Below, in pieces: positions 15,572 to 27,320 of a DNA stretch of 64,000 nt. The translations under genes and the position numbers were made by a program. The stretch is from Chrysomallon squamiferum (Eukaryota > Mollusca > Gastropoda > Neomphalida > Peltospiridae). Under the pieces are notes generated by a model. The model was not told the origin of the DNA. It did not search any database and worked only from the letters and a program-made list of their open reading frames with translations. The DNA lies in contig CM022676.1 in assembly GCA_012295275.1 (NCBI GenBank), positions 7,635,107 through 7,699,106 of the forward strand. Reading direction: 5' to 3'. Every line of letters starts with the position of its first letter. Positions within the stretch are counted from its first letter, which is position 1.

Positions 15572-17163
15572 ACGTCGTACAAACAACACTGATTCAATAG
15601 TTTATAGTTAATTAGGAAAAAATCATTTAATTTTCTCTTTCACTCTCAGATTTGTTTTTGCTGACTAGTGTTAATCATTTATTCATTCATCTGTCTTTCT
15701 TTTTCTCAGTGTGTTGTTCTGTGAATTGACACATACTTCCACCCATCAGTCTATCCTCGAAATGCATGCGCACTTACATAGATTTAAAATACTAGCACAC
15801 TTGATAAAAATAACTACCTCTGCCGCCATATTGATTTTGTTAATTGCTAATATTTGTAAAACAAGAAGTAAATTTTCCTATTCTGAAGTGAAACCATTTT
15901 ATGAATATTCGAATACAAAGAAGTAACGCATAATACAAACGTAGTGCTGACGAGAATTTCTATATTTAGATACTTAGTAGAAACCAAAACAAGGAAGAAA
16001 TTAAAACGAACGTAGATTATTCATATCTATCTGAAGTAATCTCATTTAGTAACTGTGAAATCAGAGTGGAGTAGGCTTTATGTGTGGATGACGGTTATGA
16101 TCCGGAAAGTAGAAATCTTGGATAAATAGATTTATTACCAGTTTAACTGTCTAACAACAGGCAGATATTGCATCCAGAACACATTAATACGTTGATAACT
16201 CAGAACACGTTAATACAGTTTAATTCATGATTACGTTGATAACACAATACAAGTTAATACAGTGAATTCATGACTACTTTGATAACCCAGAACACATTAA
16301 TTCAGTGAATTGATGATTATGTTGATAACACATTACACGTTAATACAGTTTAATTCATGATTACGTTGATGGGATCACTTCATAAATAAAATTATGATTT
16401 AATAACACTTCATTTCTTACTGGCAATTAATTTTTATATTTGTTTCCTAACCAGCTTAGATGTAGGCTTTCGTTGATTACGTTGATAAAGCAGGAAAATT
16501 CAGTATAAAAATACAACGCTGTATGTCATGTCTCAGAGCTGTATTTAGGTTGCTCGATTCAGTCGACTGCGTTTAGCGTTTTGAAAGATATATTCAACCA
16601 CCCAGAGAAAATCTTACAAATAATACTAACAGCAGTGAAAACGTGAAAGTAGTGACATGAAATGAATATTATTTTTTTATTAACGGGAATGAAAACTAAA
16701 ATACTGGAACAAAGTTGTTTCTTATTCTGTTAGTTCGTGTCACTGGGATGTTTATTGTACATAAAAGGTATGTATTTTATATTCAAATTATGTAGCTGTA
16801 CCTGAGCTAATCCGTTTCATTTACAAAATGTGAAATCTAATAGGTGGTGTCGTCGTCATTTCTGGATGACTGATGTAAATTGAAATGTATTTCTGTGTCA
16901 GCTGAACTCTTGAGATATATCTGTTAAAATCTGAAGAAAAAAAAAACAGAACATAATATAAAGTAATATAAAATAACATAGCAACATTACAATGCATTGC
17001 ATAATATCAGTCCATTAGACAGCGTACTGTAACGTAATGTAACTTAATGTAAGAAGTCTAAAATTATGTAATAAAACATACTACTACTACTACTACTACT
17101 ACTAATAATAATAATAATAATAATAATTTAGTTTAGATTAATTTAATTTAATATAAGTTAATT

Positions 17164-17214
<51 letters not shown>

Positions 17215-19077
17215 CTTCTAATTTAAGGTCAGCATTATAGATTAATAACGTCAGACAGATATGCAGTTGTTGGATCACCATTTTCTTTTACCTGTCGAGG
17301 AAACCATTCTAGTCTAATTAGCTGGTTTGTGAATAATACAGAATACAGGATGAATGGACAGAGAAGAAACGGTCACTGTGATTTGAATGGTGTATATCCA
17401 AAAGAATACACGTTTTACTGTTCAGGTGATATAAACATCCTCACAATAAAATCTGTCAAACTCAGTCAACAAGGAACTGTGTGGAGATATGGAGATGATA
17501 GAGGACACAGCAATGAAGTAAAACTGGAAGTGAGAGGTAAAATTAATTTATTTATTATTAATATTATTATTATACCTATTATATGTTGTTTAAATTTTTT
17601 TTAAATAAGGCTGGAAGTGTGAGGTAAAACTAACTTATTTATTATTATTGTAGGGTATTAAATGTTGTTTACCAAACCAATGAAATGAAACTTGAAGTGA
17701 GAAGTAAAATTAACATATTGATTATTATTATCATCATCATTGTACCTATTAGATATTGTCAAAACAACAAACGAAATAAAACTTGAAGTGAGAAGTAAAA
17801 ATATGTACTCTTAATGATAACTAAGCGATAAACTAAATAAAACAAAACATTTCTAGAAGTCAGATGTATTATCAGTTTTATTTTTATAATTATCTTTCTA
17901 GGAAATATGTACTTTTAATTAGAATTATAATCTCAGTAAAATAAAACGATACTGTAACTCATTTATTTTGTCAGTTTTATGTCTATAATGTACTGATACT
18001 GAAAACTAAGCAATACATCTCAATAAAAGAAAATAATACTTGAAATCAGTGGTCAAAAACCTTAACTTTTTTATAGATTATAATTACAGATGATAAGAAT
18101 TATTAATGTATTTTAACATTTAAGTAAATTTATATTCTTACATGAAAGAGTGTCCAGCCTAATTATACGCTTAAACAGTTAGGTACATCTTCACAACAAT
18201 TACAACGACAACATCAGTAAGAAAAAAGCAGAAATATGACGACAATGATGATTGTGCTGGAGATGATGATGATGATGATGCTGTTGATAACTTATTTTTA
18301 GATGGTCCTGGAACATCACTGAAGCTGAATACTTCTTCTGTTGTGACTGCTATGGAAGGAAGTGACGTCACTGTGTCTTGTTCAGCGACGTGTTTCATCA
18401 AGTGTAATTATCAGTGGAAACTCTCCGATAACGTCATAAGTAACAAAGGCATTCTCTCACTGGCCAATATTAATAGATTACAGTCAGGTGTCTATGTGTG
18501 TACGGCTGAAAATCCAGATACGAAACAAACTGCCAACAAAACACTTCATTTGATTGTACATCGTAAGTAAGAAATTAATTATAGTAAAAATAAAAGTCAT
18601 AAAATAAACAGGCAACTCAATATTTGTTAGAGCTGTTTGTTTAAAATATCAGAGAACCAGTTATAAATGCTTACGTACGAATATCCAGTCTGAGTCACTT
18701 TTGTTATGATACAGATTACATTATGTGTGTATTTAAACGCTATCAGCGGTCTTTCTTTTACCTTGACATGTCAGATTTTCCAATATTCACATCGCGTCAC
18801 GGGGTTTGATAATGACCTCACCTTTGACTTGTTGAATTTTGATGTTATGTCACGTTTTATTGGAAATTAGATTTTCAAATGCTTAGGTGACAAGTTCTTA
18901 GTCACTATAACATCTGTCAATAGAAATCAACAAGGAAATGTTTGGCGATGTGAAGATATCGATCACCGATATTCGAGTAACAGAGTCGTTTTGAAAGTTA
19001 GAGGTATCTTAATTCAATTTAGTTGAATTTAATTAATTATTACTTGTAGTATCACCATTATCATCATCATCGTCAAG

Positions 19078-19126
<49 letters not shown>

Positions 19127-19628
19127 TAACCACGACAACAACGGTATCAACAGGATGACAATAATAATGATGACGATAATGTTGATGATTATGAAGAGAA
19201 TCATGTTGATAATAACAAAAAATAAATATATATCCAAGATGTATGTAACTTTTTAGCTTTGATTTATTTATTTTTTTTATTTACTTATTTATTTATTTTT
19301 ATTTATTTTTTTATTTTATTTTTTTCACAGACGGTCCCGGCGGCTCACTTCGAATTAATTCTTCATCTGACATCACTGTAGAGGAAGGAAGTGACGTCAC
19401 AATATCATGCAAAGCCGATTGTTTTATGAACTGCCTTTACAGATGGGAACTGACCAATGAAACTGTCAGTAACAACGGACTACTGTCTCTAACTAATATC
19501 ACGAAATTTCAAGATGGCGTCTACACATGCACTGCTGTTAATCCGGATACGAGTGAATCAGCACATAAACAAATTATTATTAATGTTAAGCGTAAGTTTC
19601 AATTCATTTTATTTAGCATTTAATAAAT

Positions 19629-19718
<90 letters not shown>

Positions 19719-20406
19719 ATACAAACAGCACCTTAACTGAAATATACTTTAACAATAGTAAATAAATAATTACCTACTCTGTGAAGATACATCAACAATA
19801 GGAAATACAAATTACCTATTGACGATATATAAACAATATGTTAATTAAATTTCACATTTTTGTTTTTATTAAAGAATTTTCAGGCACTGTAGAAGCCAGC
19901 AGTCAGTTTGATAAAACACTTGGCAGCGGTTTTGGACTTTGCTCTGCTCTGTCTGTAATCATTGTCATTGGCGTTGTTCTCTTCGTCCGATATAAAAGAA
20001 GTATTTATTTATTTGTTTATTTACTTACTTGCTTACTTACTCACTCACTTATTTAATTTCTTACTGATTTACTTACTTACTTACTTATTCATTTATTTTT
20101 TATTGATTGATTTGTTTGTTTATTTATTTATTTTCTTATTTATTTATATGGTTGTTTGGTTGGTTGTTTGGTCAGTTTATTTGGTTTACTTTTTTATTTT
20201 TATTTTTTGTTTATTCTACATTCTTTATTTATTTTTTTCATTCATCCATTAGGTCTTCATTCCTTCATTCATTCGTTTGTTAATTACATTTACTTATAGG
20301 GTAAAAGGGAGATATCTCAAGTCTAATTTACTCAATTACCTTAAACAGAGTCATTAAACCTGTGTATTTCAGTTTTCTGATAATGATATGGCTGATGAAA
20401 AAATGA

Positions 20407-20445
<39 letters not shown>

Positions 20446-20845
20446 AGGAAAAGAGAAGTCAACTTCGAATCAAAAAGGTAAAATTATTCATATATTTTTA
20501 TTACTTTTCTTTCTATCTGCAAAATATATTTATGTATTTATATATATATATATATCCACGTCTGTCTGTTTCTGTGTGTCCATATATCTATGTATGTTGG
20601 GGTGTATGTAGATGTGTACATATGTAATATATGTATGTATGGGTGTACACTACGTATGTATATACGAATGTCTGTGTTAGCATTCCTTTGATAGTCCTCG
20701 GATTATTGCATCAATGAATATGTAATATATATTATTTTATTTGAATAACATTTCTTCAAGTGTTTTTTTTTGTGTTGTGTTTGTAAATTTTCAGACATCT
20801 ACCTAATTTCTACAGTGCTTGTCCCGTTACTGGTAAGTTTACGCA

Positions 20846-20919
<74 letters not shown>

Positions 20920-22739
20920 TACATACAGACACACACAGATATATAGAGCCATGATTACCTCGTGTGCCAGTGTCTTTCCGAATATTGTCTATGTCCAGTT
21001 TTATAATCAGACGTACATAAGACAGAGAATATTCAAATTCTAAAATACACAAACATACATAAATGAATGCATACATATATACATACATTTACACATATAT
21101 ATTACATATGCATATACACACATACATTATATGTGCACCTACATACATATACACACTTACACATTGATGTATCTATGAAAACACATTATTATGTGTATAA
21201 GCATAGAGTGAGAGATACGGTATATATAAAAATATACACTTAAACATAGTCACTTCATAAATTGATACACATTTGTGTGCATGCGTGCACCTGTGCGCGC
21301 GTACTCTTGTATCTGTATATATGTGTATCTGTACTCACACACACACATTAATGCGATAATTTTTATCTCTGCACGAAAACATAACTTGATTCCACGTTTC
21401 AGATAAGGAGACTGCGCCAGCAGCTGAACATGAAGACACAGAGAATCCATATTCTACTATACAGGAAAGACGAAATGACGTCCCAGACAATGTCTTAACG
21501 CCTGACAGTAAGTGAATTGATGTTAATGAATGGTAAAGAAGAAAACAAATATTGTTTCTTAATCATAGACTTCGTAAGACATTTTGATAAAAAAATTAAA
21601 CAAGGTTAATAAAATATAAAGCTAAATTCAGTAGAGAAGAAACGAAAACTGAATATCAAATCCGAACTAACCTACTAACTAGACTGTTATTCCTGAAATG
21701 GGCTGGATTTCATAATATACAATTTATGTAAAACAAAGAAACAAAAAAAGAACAAAAAAAAGAATAAAAACAAATAGAAAAAGGGACAGAGAGAACAAAA
21801 AATATCTCGGCCAAACACAAAATAAGTTACGAGTAAGAACTGATTCTCACAAATACGATATTAATGGATGAAGTTGACATTCTTGTCGCCAAATATTTTG
21901 ACCTACCTGGCCATATACTGGACGATCATTTTGAAATAATCCCAATACAGCAAACGCGAAATGTCGATTCAAAAAGTAAAACTGACCTTTTTAGACTTAA
22001 GCGAAAAGCGTTTTGGATTCGCACATCACAAATACAAAAACCATTTGGAATAAATGTTGAATCTTTATATGAGAGAGATAAAATAATTTTTCCCATACAT
22101 TTATGACTGAGGCAACGTTGACATTGGTAAAATTTGTTAAGGTACAAGATTTTAACTTACAGATTACGATGACCAACCCAGTAACAGCATTTCCTGTCAT
22201 AGTTTAAGAAAAAAACACAAATCAGTTCTAAAGGAATTTTAGTTTCTAACCGATTTTCTGAGTAACAGGCTTGTAACGAGTCGTTTCCGAAGCATTTGCG
22301 AATTTATTCAGTAAAAAGTATGGAAATGTTTTCAAGTGATATGTTATTTTTTCCGATATTTTCCCCGGATCCCTACAGAGAAAATTGAATAGATACATAT
22401 ATATAATCACACATAAACTAAATGCATGGATGTATATATATATTTAATGTACGTATATTCATATATATGTGCATGTGTGTATATGTGTGTTTCTGTTTGT
22501 GTGTGTTAAAAGTTTTATGTACGTAAATAAATGTATTTTTTAATAATATGACCAAATCACACACTAACTTAAAAAACAGTGGTCAACCTTAAGTCGTCTG
22601 AAATCTCTAGAGATAAAATTAAATACAAACATACGTTCATACATACATACATCCATACATACATATATGTATATAAATACATACTTATATATCTATATAT
22701 GTGTGTATAAACATACATACATACATACATACATACATC

Positions 22740-22793
<54 letters not shown>

Positions 22794-25056
22794 TACACAG
22801 TTACACATCGATATATGTATGAAAACACATTATTATGTGTATATGTGTGTATAGATATGCATAGAGCGAGAGATACGGTATATATAACAATATACACTTA
22901 AACATAGTCACTTCTTAAACTGATATACATTAGTGTGCGTGTGTGCGCGCGTACTCCTATATCTTTATATATGTACTCACACACACACACAAACACACAC
23001 ATACATATATATTAATGCGATTATTTTTATCTCTGCACAATCTTTATATAAACGAAAACGTAACTTGATTCCACGTTTCAGATAATGAGACCGCGCCAGC
23101 AGCCGAACATGAAGACGCAGAGAATCCATATTCTACTATACAGAAAAGACGAAATGACGTCCCAGAAAACGTCATAACGCCTGACAGTAAGTGAATTGCT
23201 ATTAATGAATCGTAAAGAAGAAAACAAATATTGCTTTTTAATCATAGACTTCGTAAGACATTTTGATAAAAAAAAATAAAAAAAATAAAAAAAATTAGGT
23301 TATTAAAGTCTCAGGCTAAATTCAGCAGCGAACAAACCAAAACTGAGTATCAAATCCGTACTAACCTGCTAACCTAGACTGTTATTGATAAAATACGGTG
23401 GATTTCCTAAAATAAAGTATTTATTTATTTAAAACAATAAAAAAAAAAAATATTAAAAATAATGAAAAAAATAAAAAAATAAAATAACAAAAACAAATAG
23501 AAAAAGTGATAGAGAGAGAGAACAAAACACAAAATAAGTTACGAGTTAGAACTGATTCTCACAAATACGATATTATGGGTGAAGTTGACATTCCAGTCGC
23601 CAAATATTTTGACCTACCTGGCCATATATTGGACGATCATTTTGAAATAATCCCAGTAGAGCAAACGCGAATTCTCGATTCAAAAAGTAAAACTGACATT
23701 TTTAGACTCCAGCGAGAAGCGTTTTGGATTCGCACATCACAAATACAAAAACCATTTGGAATAAATGTTGAATCTTCATATGAGAGAGATAAAATAATTT
23801 TTCCCAAACATTTATAACCGTAGCAACGTTGACATTGGTAAAATTTAAGGTACAAGATTTTAACTTGCCCATTACTATGACCAACCCAGTAATAGCATTT
23901 CCTGTCATTGTTTACAGGAGAAACCACAAATCAAATGTAAAGGAATTATAGTTTCTAACTGATTTTCTGAGTAATATGCCTCTATACAGTTATATTTCCG
24001 AAGGATTTACGAATTAATTCAATGAAAGGTACTGAAATATTTTTAAAAGTTTTCAAAGCATATTTTATTTTTATTGAATGTTTTGGAATTCTTTTGTATT
24101 TATTTATTTATTTATTTTTATTATTCTTTGTATTTATTTTCTTCCTGAAATGTTATATTTTTTGCAGATTTCGAAATAGTTTGAAATAGATTTTCAAATG
24201 TATTTTTCTAAAGTGAATTTTATTAAATATTACAATGTTACCTGTTTTATAGTTGTGAGAAAGGATACTTTTTATAATAGTTTCACTAAATAGTTTTAAA
24301 TAGATTTGACATATATTGTTTTGTTCTAGTAATGTATTTTTTTAAAGTTTTGTATAAAGCTTTAAAAAGTTTTATGTATGTAAATAAATGTATTTTTTAA
24401 TAAGATGAACAAATCAGACAGTAACTTAGAAAACAGTGGTCAGCTTTAAGTCACCTCAAACCTCTAGAGATAAAATTAAATACATACACATATACACACA
24501 TACGCACTTGCATACATGCATCAATACATACATATTTGTACATAAATACATACTTATATATGTATATATGTGTGTATATACATATATACATACACATACA
24601 CACACACATATATATATATACATACATATATAGCACACGCATACATACGCACGGATACATACACATACATACATACGGACACATCGATAGAGCTATAGAA
24701 AGACATTCTTACGTCTGTGTATTTATATAGTTATATAGATAGATAGATAGATAGACAGACAAATATGTATATAAATAAACAAATAGAGATAATGTATATG
24801 TAAGAAATACACACTTAAGCATACTGACTTTAACTTATATGTGTGTATGCGCGCGTGTGTATTTATTTATATATATATATATATATACACACACACGCGC
24901 ACATTATTGCGATTATTGTTTTGCTCCGTTCCTGACAACCTTTATATAAACTAAAACATAATTTCATTTCATGTTTCAGACAATCAGACAGAGACATCAA
25001 CTGTGCCTCAAGTAAAAGAGAATCCATATTTTCGTGTATTCGTTTCTCAACCATAA
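12167..25056 (+). CDS. R1: Ig-domain receptor with tandem alternative signal exons and YxxI tails
   Basis: Proposed exons are one signal exon (12167-12224, 13719-13776, 14503-14560 or 15298-15355), then 17228-17536, 18302-18562, 19331-19591, 19884-20000, 20448-20477, 21403-21507, 23082-23186 and 24980-25056. Together they give about 440 residues. Order: signal peptide; Ig domain of V-like type; two short Ig domains opening DGPG; a transmembrane helix (about residues 310-328); a basic juxtamembrane piece; and three tail exons carrying NPYSTI, NPYSTI and NPYFRV. A third Ig exon (18,736-19,003) has decayed and is presumably skipped. Nearly all junctions are phase 1. The exon at 20,795-20,832 must be skipped to keep the tail frame. 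The likely role is a cell-surface receptor signalling through phosphotyrosine. Ligand and partners are unknown. Confidence 0.72.
12933..12992 (+). pseudogene. R1 signal exon, tandem copy 2, frameshifted
   Basis: Compared with copies 1, 4 and 5 this copy has two extra bases after the sixth codon (TTCTCTGTG instead of TTCTGTG). The frame becomes MSCKLFSVRSCCWDV and the hydrophobic core is lost, so it cannot encode the same signal peptide. The donor remains intact. Confidence 0.75.
13719..13776 (+). CDS. R1 signal exon, tandem copy 3
   Basis: Encodes MSCKLFSAFVLLGCVLYVH with a GTATGT donor in phase 1. It shares the CTCT of copy 2 but has lost two bases (GT), which restores the 58-base length and frame. 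Confidence 0.75.
14503..14560 (+). CDS. R1 signal exon, tandem copy 4
   Basis: Encodes the same signal peptide as copy 1 (MSCKLFCAFVLLGCVLHVH) with an intact phase 1 donor. Confidence 0.75.
15298..15355 (+). CDS. R1 signal exon, tandem copy 5
   Basis: Encodes MSCKLFCAFVLLGCVLYVH with an intact GTATGT donor. It is the closest intact signal exon to the first Ig exon (17,228), leaving an intron of about 1.9 kb. Confidence 0.78.
16160..16370. repeat. 43-base minisatellite in R1 intron 1, about five imperfect units
   Basis: Units carry ATTCATGATTACGTTGATAA followed by a CAGAACAC-TTAATACAGT segment. The same monomer appears in intron 1 of R2, R3, R4 and R5. Confidence 0.75.
16706..16768 (+). pseudogene. 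Degenerate signal exon before R1 Ig exon 1
   Basis: The AACTAAAATACTGGAA leader and GTTCGTGTCACTGGGATGT core of the signal exon are recognisable and a GTATGT donor follows. The start codon is lost (AACAAAG in place of AAATGAG), and the core is mutated. Confidence 0.6.
17228..17536 (+). CDS. R1 Ig exon 1 (V-like domain, one canonical cysteine lost)
   Basis: A 309-base phase 1-1 exon encoding 103 residues. The B-strand cysteine is in FSFTC, the C-strand tryptophan in ISWFVNN, and an extra cysteine pair sits in GHC and FYC. The position that holds WRC in R3 reads WRY here, so the canonical B-F disulfide cannot form. An NNT sequon is present. Confidence 0.78.
18302..18562 (+). CDS. R1 Ig exon 2 (DGPG-type Ig domain)
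   Basis: A 261-base phase 1-1 exon encoding 87 residues. It opens DGPGTSL, has SCSATC and FIKC cysteines, YQWKL (C strand) and GVYVCTAENPDT (F strand). All expected Ig landmarks are present. Confidence 0.82.
18736..19003 (+). pseudogene. R1 Ig exon 3, decayed
   Basis: It aligns along its length with the intact R3 exon 42,941-43,252. The acceptor and first bases are gone, small deletions shift the frame, and the codon pair Asn-Tyr has become AAT TAG, an in-frame stop. The last part (NRNQQGNVWRCEDI region) and the donor survive. Confidence 0.75.
19331..19591 (+). CDS. R1 Ig exon 4 (DGPG-type Ig domain)
   Basis: A 261-base phase 1-1 exon. It opens DGPGGSLRIN, has SCKADC, YRWEL and GVYTCTAVNPDT. 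Clear paralogue of R1 Ig exon 2 and orthologous in position to R3 43,369-43,629. A pure GA microsatellite begins 40 bases after it. Confidence 0.82.
19634..19713. repeat. (GA)n microsatellite
   Basis: About 80 bases of pure GA dinucleotide in the intron between the last Ig exon and the membrane exon of R1. Confidence 0.95.
19884..20000 (+). CDS. R1 transmembrane exon
   Basis: A 117-base phase 1-1 exon. An extracellular stalk (TVEASSQFDKTLGSG) is followed by a single hydrophobic helix (about FGLCSALSVIIVIGVVLFV) and a basic stop-transfer RYKR. The same length and layout are found in R3 (44,149-44,265) and R5 (61,242-61,358). Confidence 0.82.
20448..20477 (+). CDS. R1 juxtamembrane exon, one base shorter than its paralogues
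   Basis: Encodes RKEKSTSNQK and ends in phase 1. The matching exons of R3 (44,748-44,778) and R5 (61,870-61,900) are 31 bases and end in phase 2. R1 therefore reaches its tail frame only if the following 38-base exon is skipped. Confidence 0.65.
20795..20832 (+). CDS. R1 small tyrosine exon, out of frame with the R1 tail if included
   Basis: It is flanked by TTTTCAG and GTAAGT and is homologous to 45,065-45,111 and 62,270-62,316, with nine bases deleted. In the ancestral phase it encodes FYSAC, matching FYSVV in R5. After the shortened R1 juxtamembrane exon, inclusion would throw the tails into another frame. Confidence 0.45.
20848..20914. repeat. (AC)n microsatellite
   Basis: Pure AC dinucleotide immediately after the R1 small exon donor. 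The same arrangement recurs after the R3 and R5 small exons. Confidence 0.95.
21403..21507 (+). CDS. R1 tail exon 1 (NPYSTI)
   Basis: A 105-base phase 1-1 exon with acceptor CACGTTTCAG and donor GTAAGT. It encodes an acidic stretch then NPYSTIQERRNDVPDNVL. The first YxxI of the tail unit is intact, and the second tyrosine position is Asn. Confidence 0.75.
21864..22106 (+). mobile_element. Retroelement-derived fragment, copy 1 (in R1 tail intron)
   Basis: An open frame of 80 codons with LPGHILDDHFEIIPIQQT and AFWIRTSQIQKPFGIN. This pattern resembles the C-terminal end of GIY-YIG-bearing retroelement proteins such as Penelope-like elements. It has no companion reverse transcriptase and lies in an intron, so it is a fossil. 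A close second copy lies about 1.7 kb downstream because intron and tail exon were duplicated together. Confidence 0.5.
22745..22795. repeat. (TA)n(AC)n microsatellite
   Basis: A short TA run passes into AC dinucleotide in the R1 tail intron, among CATA tetranucleotides. Confidence 0.85.
23082..23186 (+). CDS. R1 tail exon 2 (NPYSTI)
   Basis: A near-identical duplicate of tail exon 1, 105 bases, phase 1-1. It encodes NPYSTIQKRRNDVPENVI. The acceptor region and the intron following are duplicated as well. Confidence 0.75.
23575..23817 (+). mobile_element. Retroelement-derived fragment, copy 2
   Basis: An 80-codon open frame close to copy 1, with DHFEIIPVEQT and REAFWIRTSQIQKPFGIN. Its position after tail exon 2 matches that of copy 1 after tail exon 1, so it travelled with a tandem duplication of about 1.7 kb rather than by a new insertion. 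Confidence 0.5.
24980..25056 (+). CDS. R1 terminal tail exon (NPYFRV)
   Basis: It follows ATGTTTCAG. It encodes NNQTETSTVPQVKENPYFRV then FVSQP and a TAA stop. The shared NNQT start identifies it as another tail-unit relative that diverged after the first tyrosine. A 3' region similar to 34,370-34,520 and 46,640-46,820 follows. Confidence 0.72.
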
Positions 25057-27262
25057 AGAAGAAAACCGTGATTATTTGTTAAAACACTTTCCTAAAAAAT
25101 TAAACAAGGTTAAATTGTTAAATGACTTTATTAAAATATAACGACTGTATATATTCAGTTTCTACAGTTGACACCAGATTTGAACTATGTAAATAGCTAC
25201 CTGTGAGAAATGTTATAAACATTTTAATGAGTTTCTAATCGCGAATTTCTACCATTCATTAATATTGTGTGAATTGTGACTGTAACTATGTTAAACTCAG
25301 GGAATATTTGTCACGTAAAATTAAAGTATCTACACACTTACACATTGAAGAAAGAAACAAATTTGATCGATCTCAGTAATGTCTTTCTGCGATGATGTCC
25401 AAGAAATGAAATATTACTCACATTCGCTATTTTATTTTAGGTTTTTTTTTCTTTCTTTGTATTTTTTTCTCTAACGTGGGATCGTGACGTCACGAAAGTG
25501 TCTATTATCTTGTATAATACGAGAAATGAAATTCCTGGCTGTCAGTGGTAGAATAAATCTATATTTACAGTTTTCTGTACTAACAAGAGCATCTGCTCCT
25601 CTGCTTGGTAACCCTTATCTATTCAAGGTTTGATTTTTTGTCATACTTTTCACTTGTTAATATTTTTGTACTCAATTTAGACTGAATAAGGCATAGTTCT
25701 ATATGATGATTTTATGATGATATTGGTAAGAGTTGGAGGAGTGTACCCTTTTCCATAGATTTATGGCGTACGAACGATTTTTTTCAAATTCAAATAAACG
25801 TGTCGGATTGCGTTTAAAATTTACGAATACATGCTATGACATCAAAACTGCAAGAGAATATTTATACCCTAAACAAATGAAAAACTGACATCTGAGAATG
25901 TAATATACTGTGCATTATGCTTTTTAAAACATTGTTTCTGCGTCTGCATATTGCTGCATTTGTATCTGGTAAAGTGAATTATGAGCATGCAGTTAGAACA
26001 GGAAACAGTGCAAGGAAACTGATGTAACTACTAAACTAATATTTACTATGTTTTGTTAATTATGTTATCTAACTTCATAATATAGCAGTTTGTTTCTGTG
26101 CACGTGGTTGTATATATACTTTTCTTTGTGATAGTAAACATATTTTCCAATTCTCTGTTATATTTTACTATTTCCCTTCTTACTCTAAAATAAAGTTTTA
26201 ATTTTTGTTTTCTAAATCTGTTCGTCTGTTTGTGTGTCTTTTTTCATTTAACACTTTCTCCATCGATTTTTGTACTTCAGCCATTCTGATTTTACACACC
26301 TCTCATCATTTTTATTCTTTCTGTAATTCTGTATTTTTCTGTTTCTCTACCTGATTTATCTTTCATTCTTTATATTTTTGTATCCATATATCCGTCCATC
26401 CATCCATTCACTGCTTCAGTATGTGTAAATATATAATTATGTATGTAACAACGTATGTGTACATCTATATGCATACGTATACACAAATACATAGATACAT
26501 TCACATAAAACACATAGCACATACACAGGGCAAACAATAACGTACATCCCTAGAAAAAGTACCTACTTACGCACATTTATTCATACATACATACATAGAG
26601 AAACATATACATATATTCATTGTATGTGTTCTCTCGGTGTGTATGTGTGTTTGTTCAAAAACTTCGTCACTCGGGCCTATCAGGTGAACAGACTTGAAAT
26701 GCATTGGTTCTTAACCATCATACTTTGTTAAATACCAAGTATATGCGCATTCGTACAACCACATAGTGACAAGTCGTTTTTTTGAGTAAATTTTTTAACT
26801 TTTTTCTTTATTAACGGCAGTGAAAAGAAGAAACTAGAGAAGAAAATGTAACAAAAATTAAAACTATTTTTATATCAACAGCAGTGAAAACTAAAATAAT
26901 GTTGATCGTTACAGCTAACACGAGTTTTTTTATTTAGATACTTAAGATCCAATAGGCCAGTCCGTTGTACTCTTTATGTAACATTATATTATTTTACAGT
27001 GAAATAGATTACTTAAAACTGAATTACCTTACACTACATGATGTCGTATCATAGTGTATTACATTATATTACAATGTATAGTAGTATATCATACTGTATA
27101 ACGTTACTTTAATTTAAATTAAGAATCAAACGAATGTTTTACATGTGAAACAAAAAGTAAGCATGCTAACATAGGTAAAGAAAAGAAAAGAAGGAAGAAT
27201 TTAAAACAAGAAAGTAGCTAAGAAAGTTTATTTTTATTAACGTGAAAACTAAAATAGTGGAA
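25057..27262. other. R1 3' region and R1-R2 intergenic stretch
   Basis: I see no coding exon. The first 250 bases resemble the 3' untranslated regions after R2 and R3. Candidate AATAAA motifs occur near 25,542 and 26,190. The rest is AT-rich with CATA-type repeats around 26,400-26,620. Confidence 0.55.
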
Positions 27263-27320
27263 ATGAGTTGTAAGTTATTCAGTTTGTTCATGTTAGTGGG
27301 ATGGTTATTGTACGTACAAG
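27263..27320 (+). CDS. R2 signal exon
   Basis: A 58-base exon, ATGAGTTGTAAGTTATTC start, phase 1 end with GTATAT donor. Hydrophobic core FMLVGWLL. One single minisatellite unit follows near 27,449. Confidence 0.65.

Larger units (their letters stand above)
11495..16015 (+). repeat. Six tandem copies of a ~785-base promoter and signal-exon module
   Basis: Copy boundaries (at TAGTCGGTAAAGTC) fall at about 11,495, 12,276, 13,044, 13,829, 14,613 and 15,408, ending near 16,015. Each unit contains, in order: an ATC/ATT microsatellite, a CTCTTTCACTCTCAG tract, a small open frame beginning ATGCATGCGCAC, a TATATTTAGAT element, and a 58-base exon encoding a signal peptide with a GTATGT donor. Copy 6 is cut off before its signal exon. 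Copies are nearly identical over long stretches, so the expansion is recent or is being homogenised. Related single units lie at 29,280-29,700, 29,870-30,360 and 56,490-57,400. Confidence 0.88.

Noticed and set aside
21997-22200. Minus-strand open frames opposite the retroelement-like fragments
   Set aside because: They are shadows of the plus-strand frame, which carries the recognisable FWIRT and PFGIN pattern.
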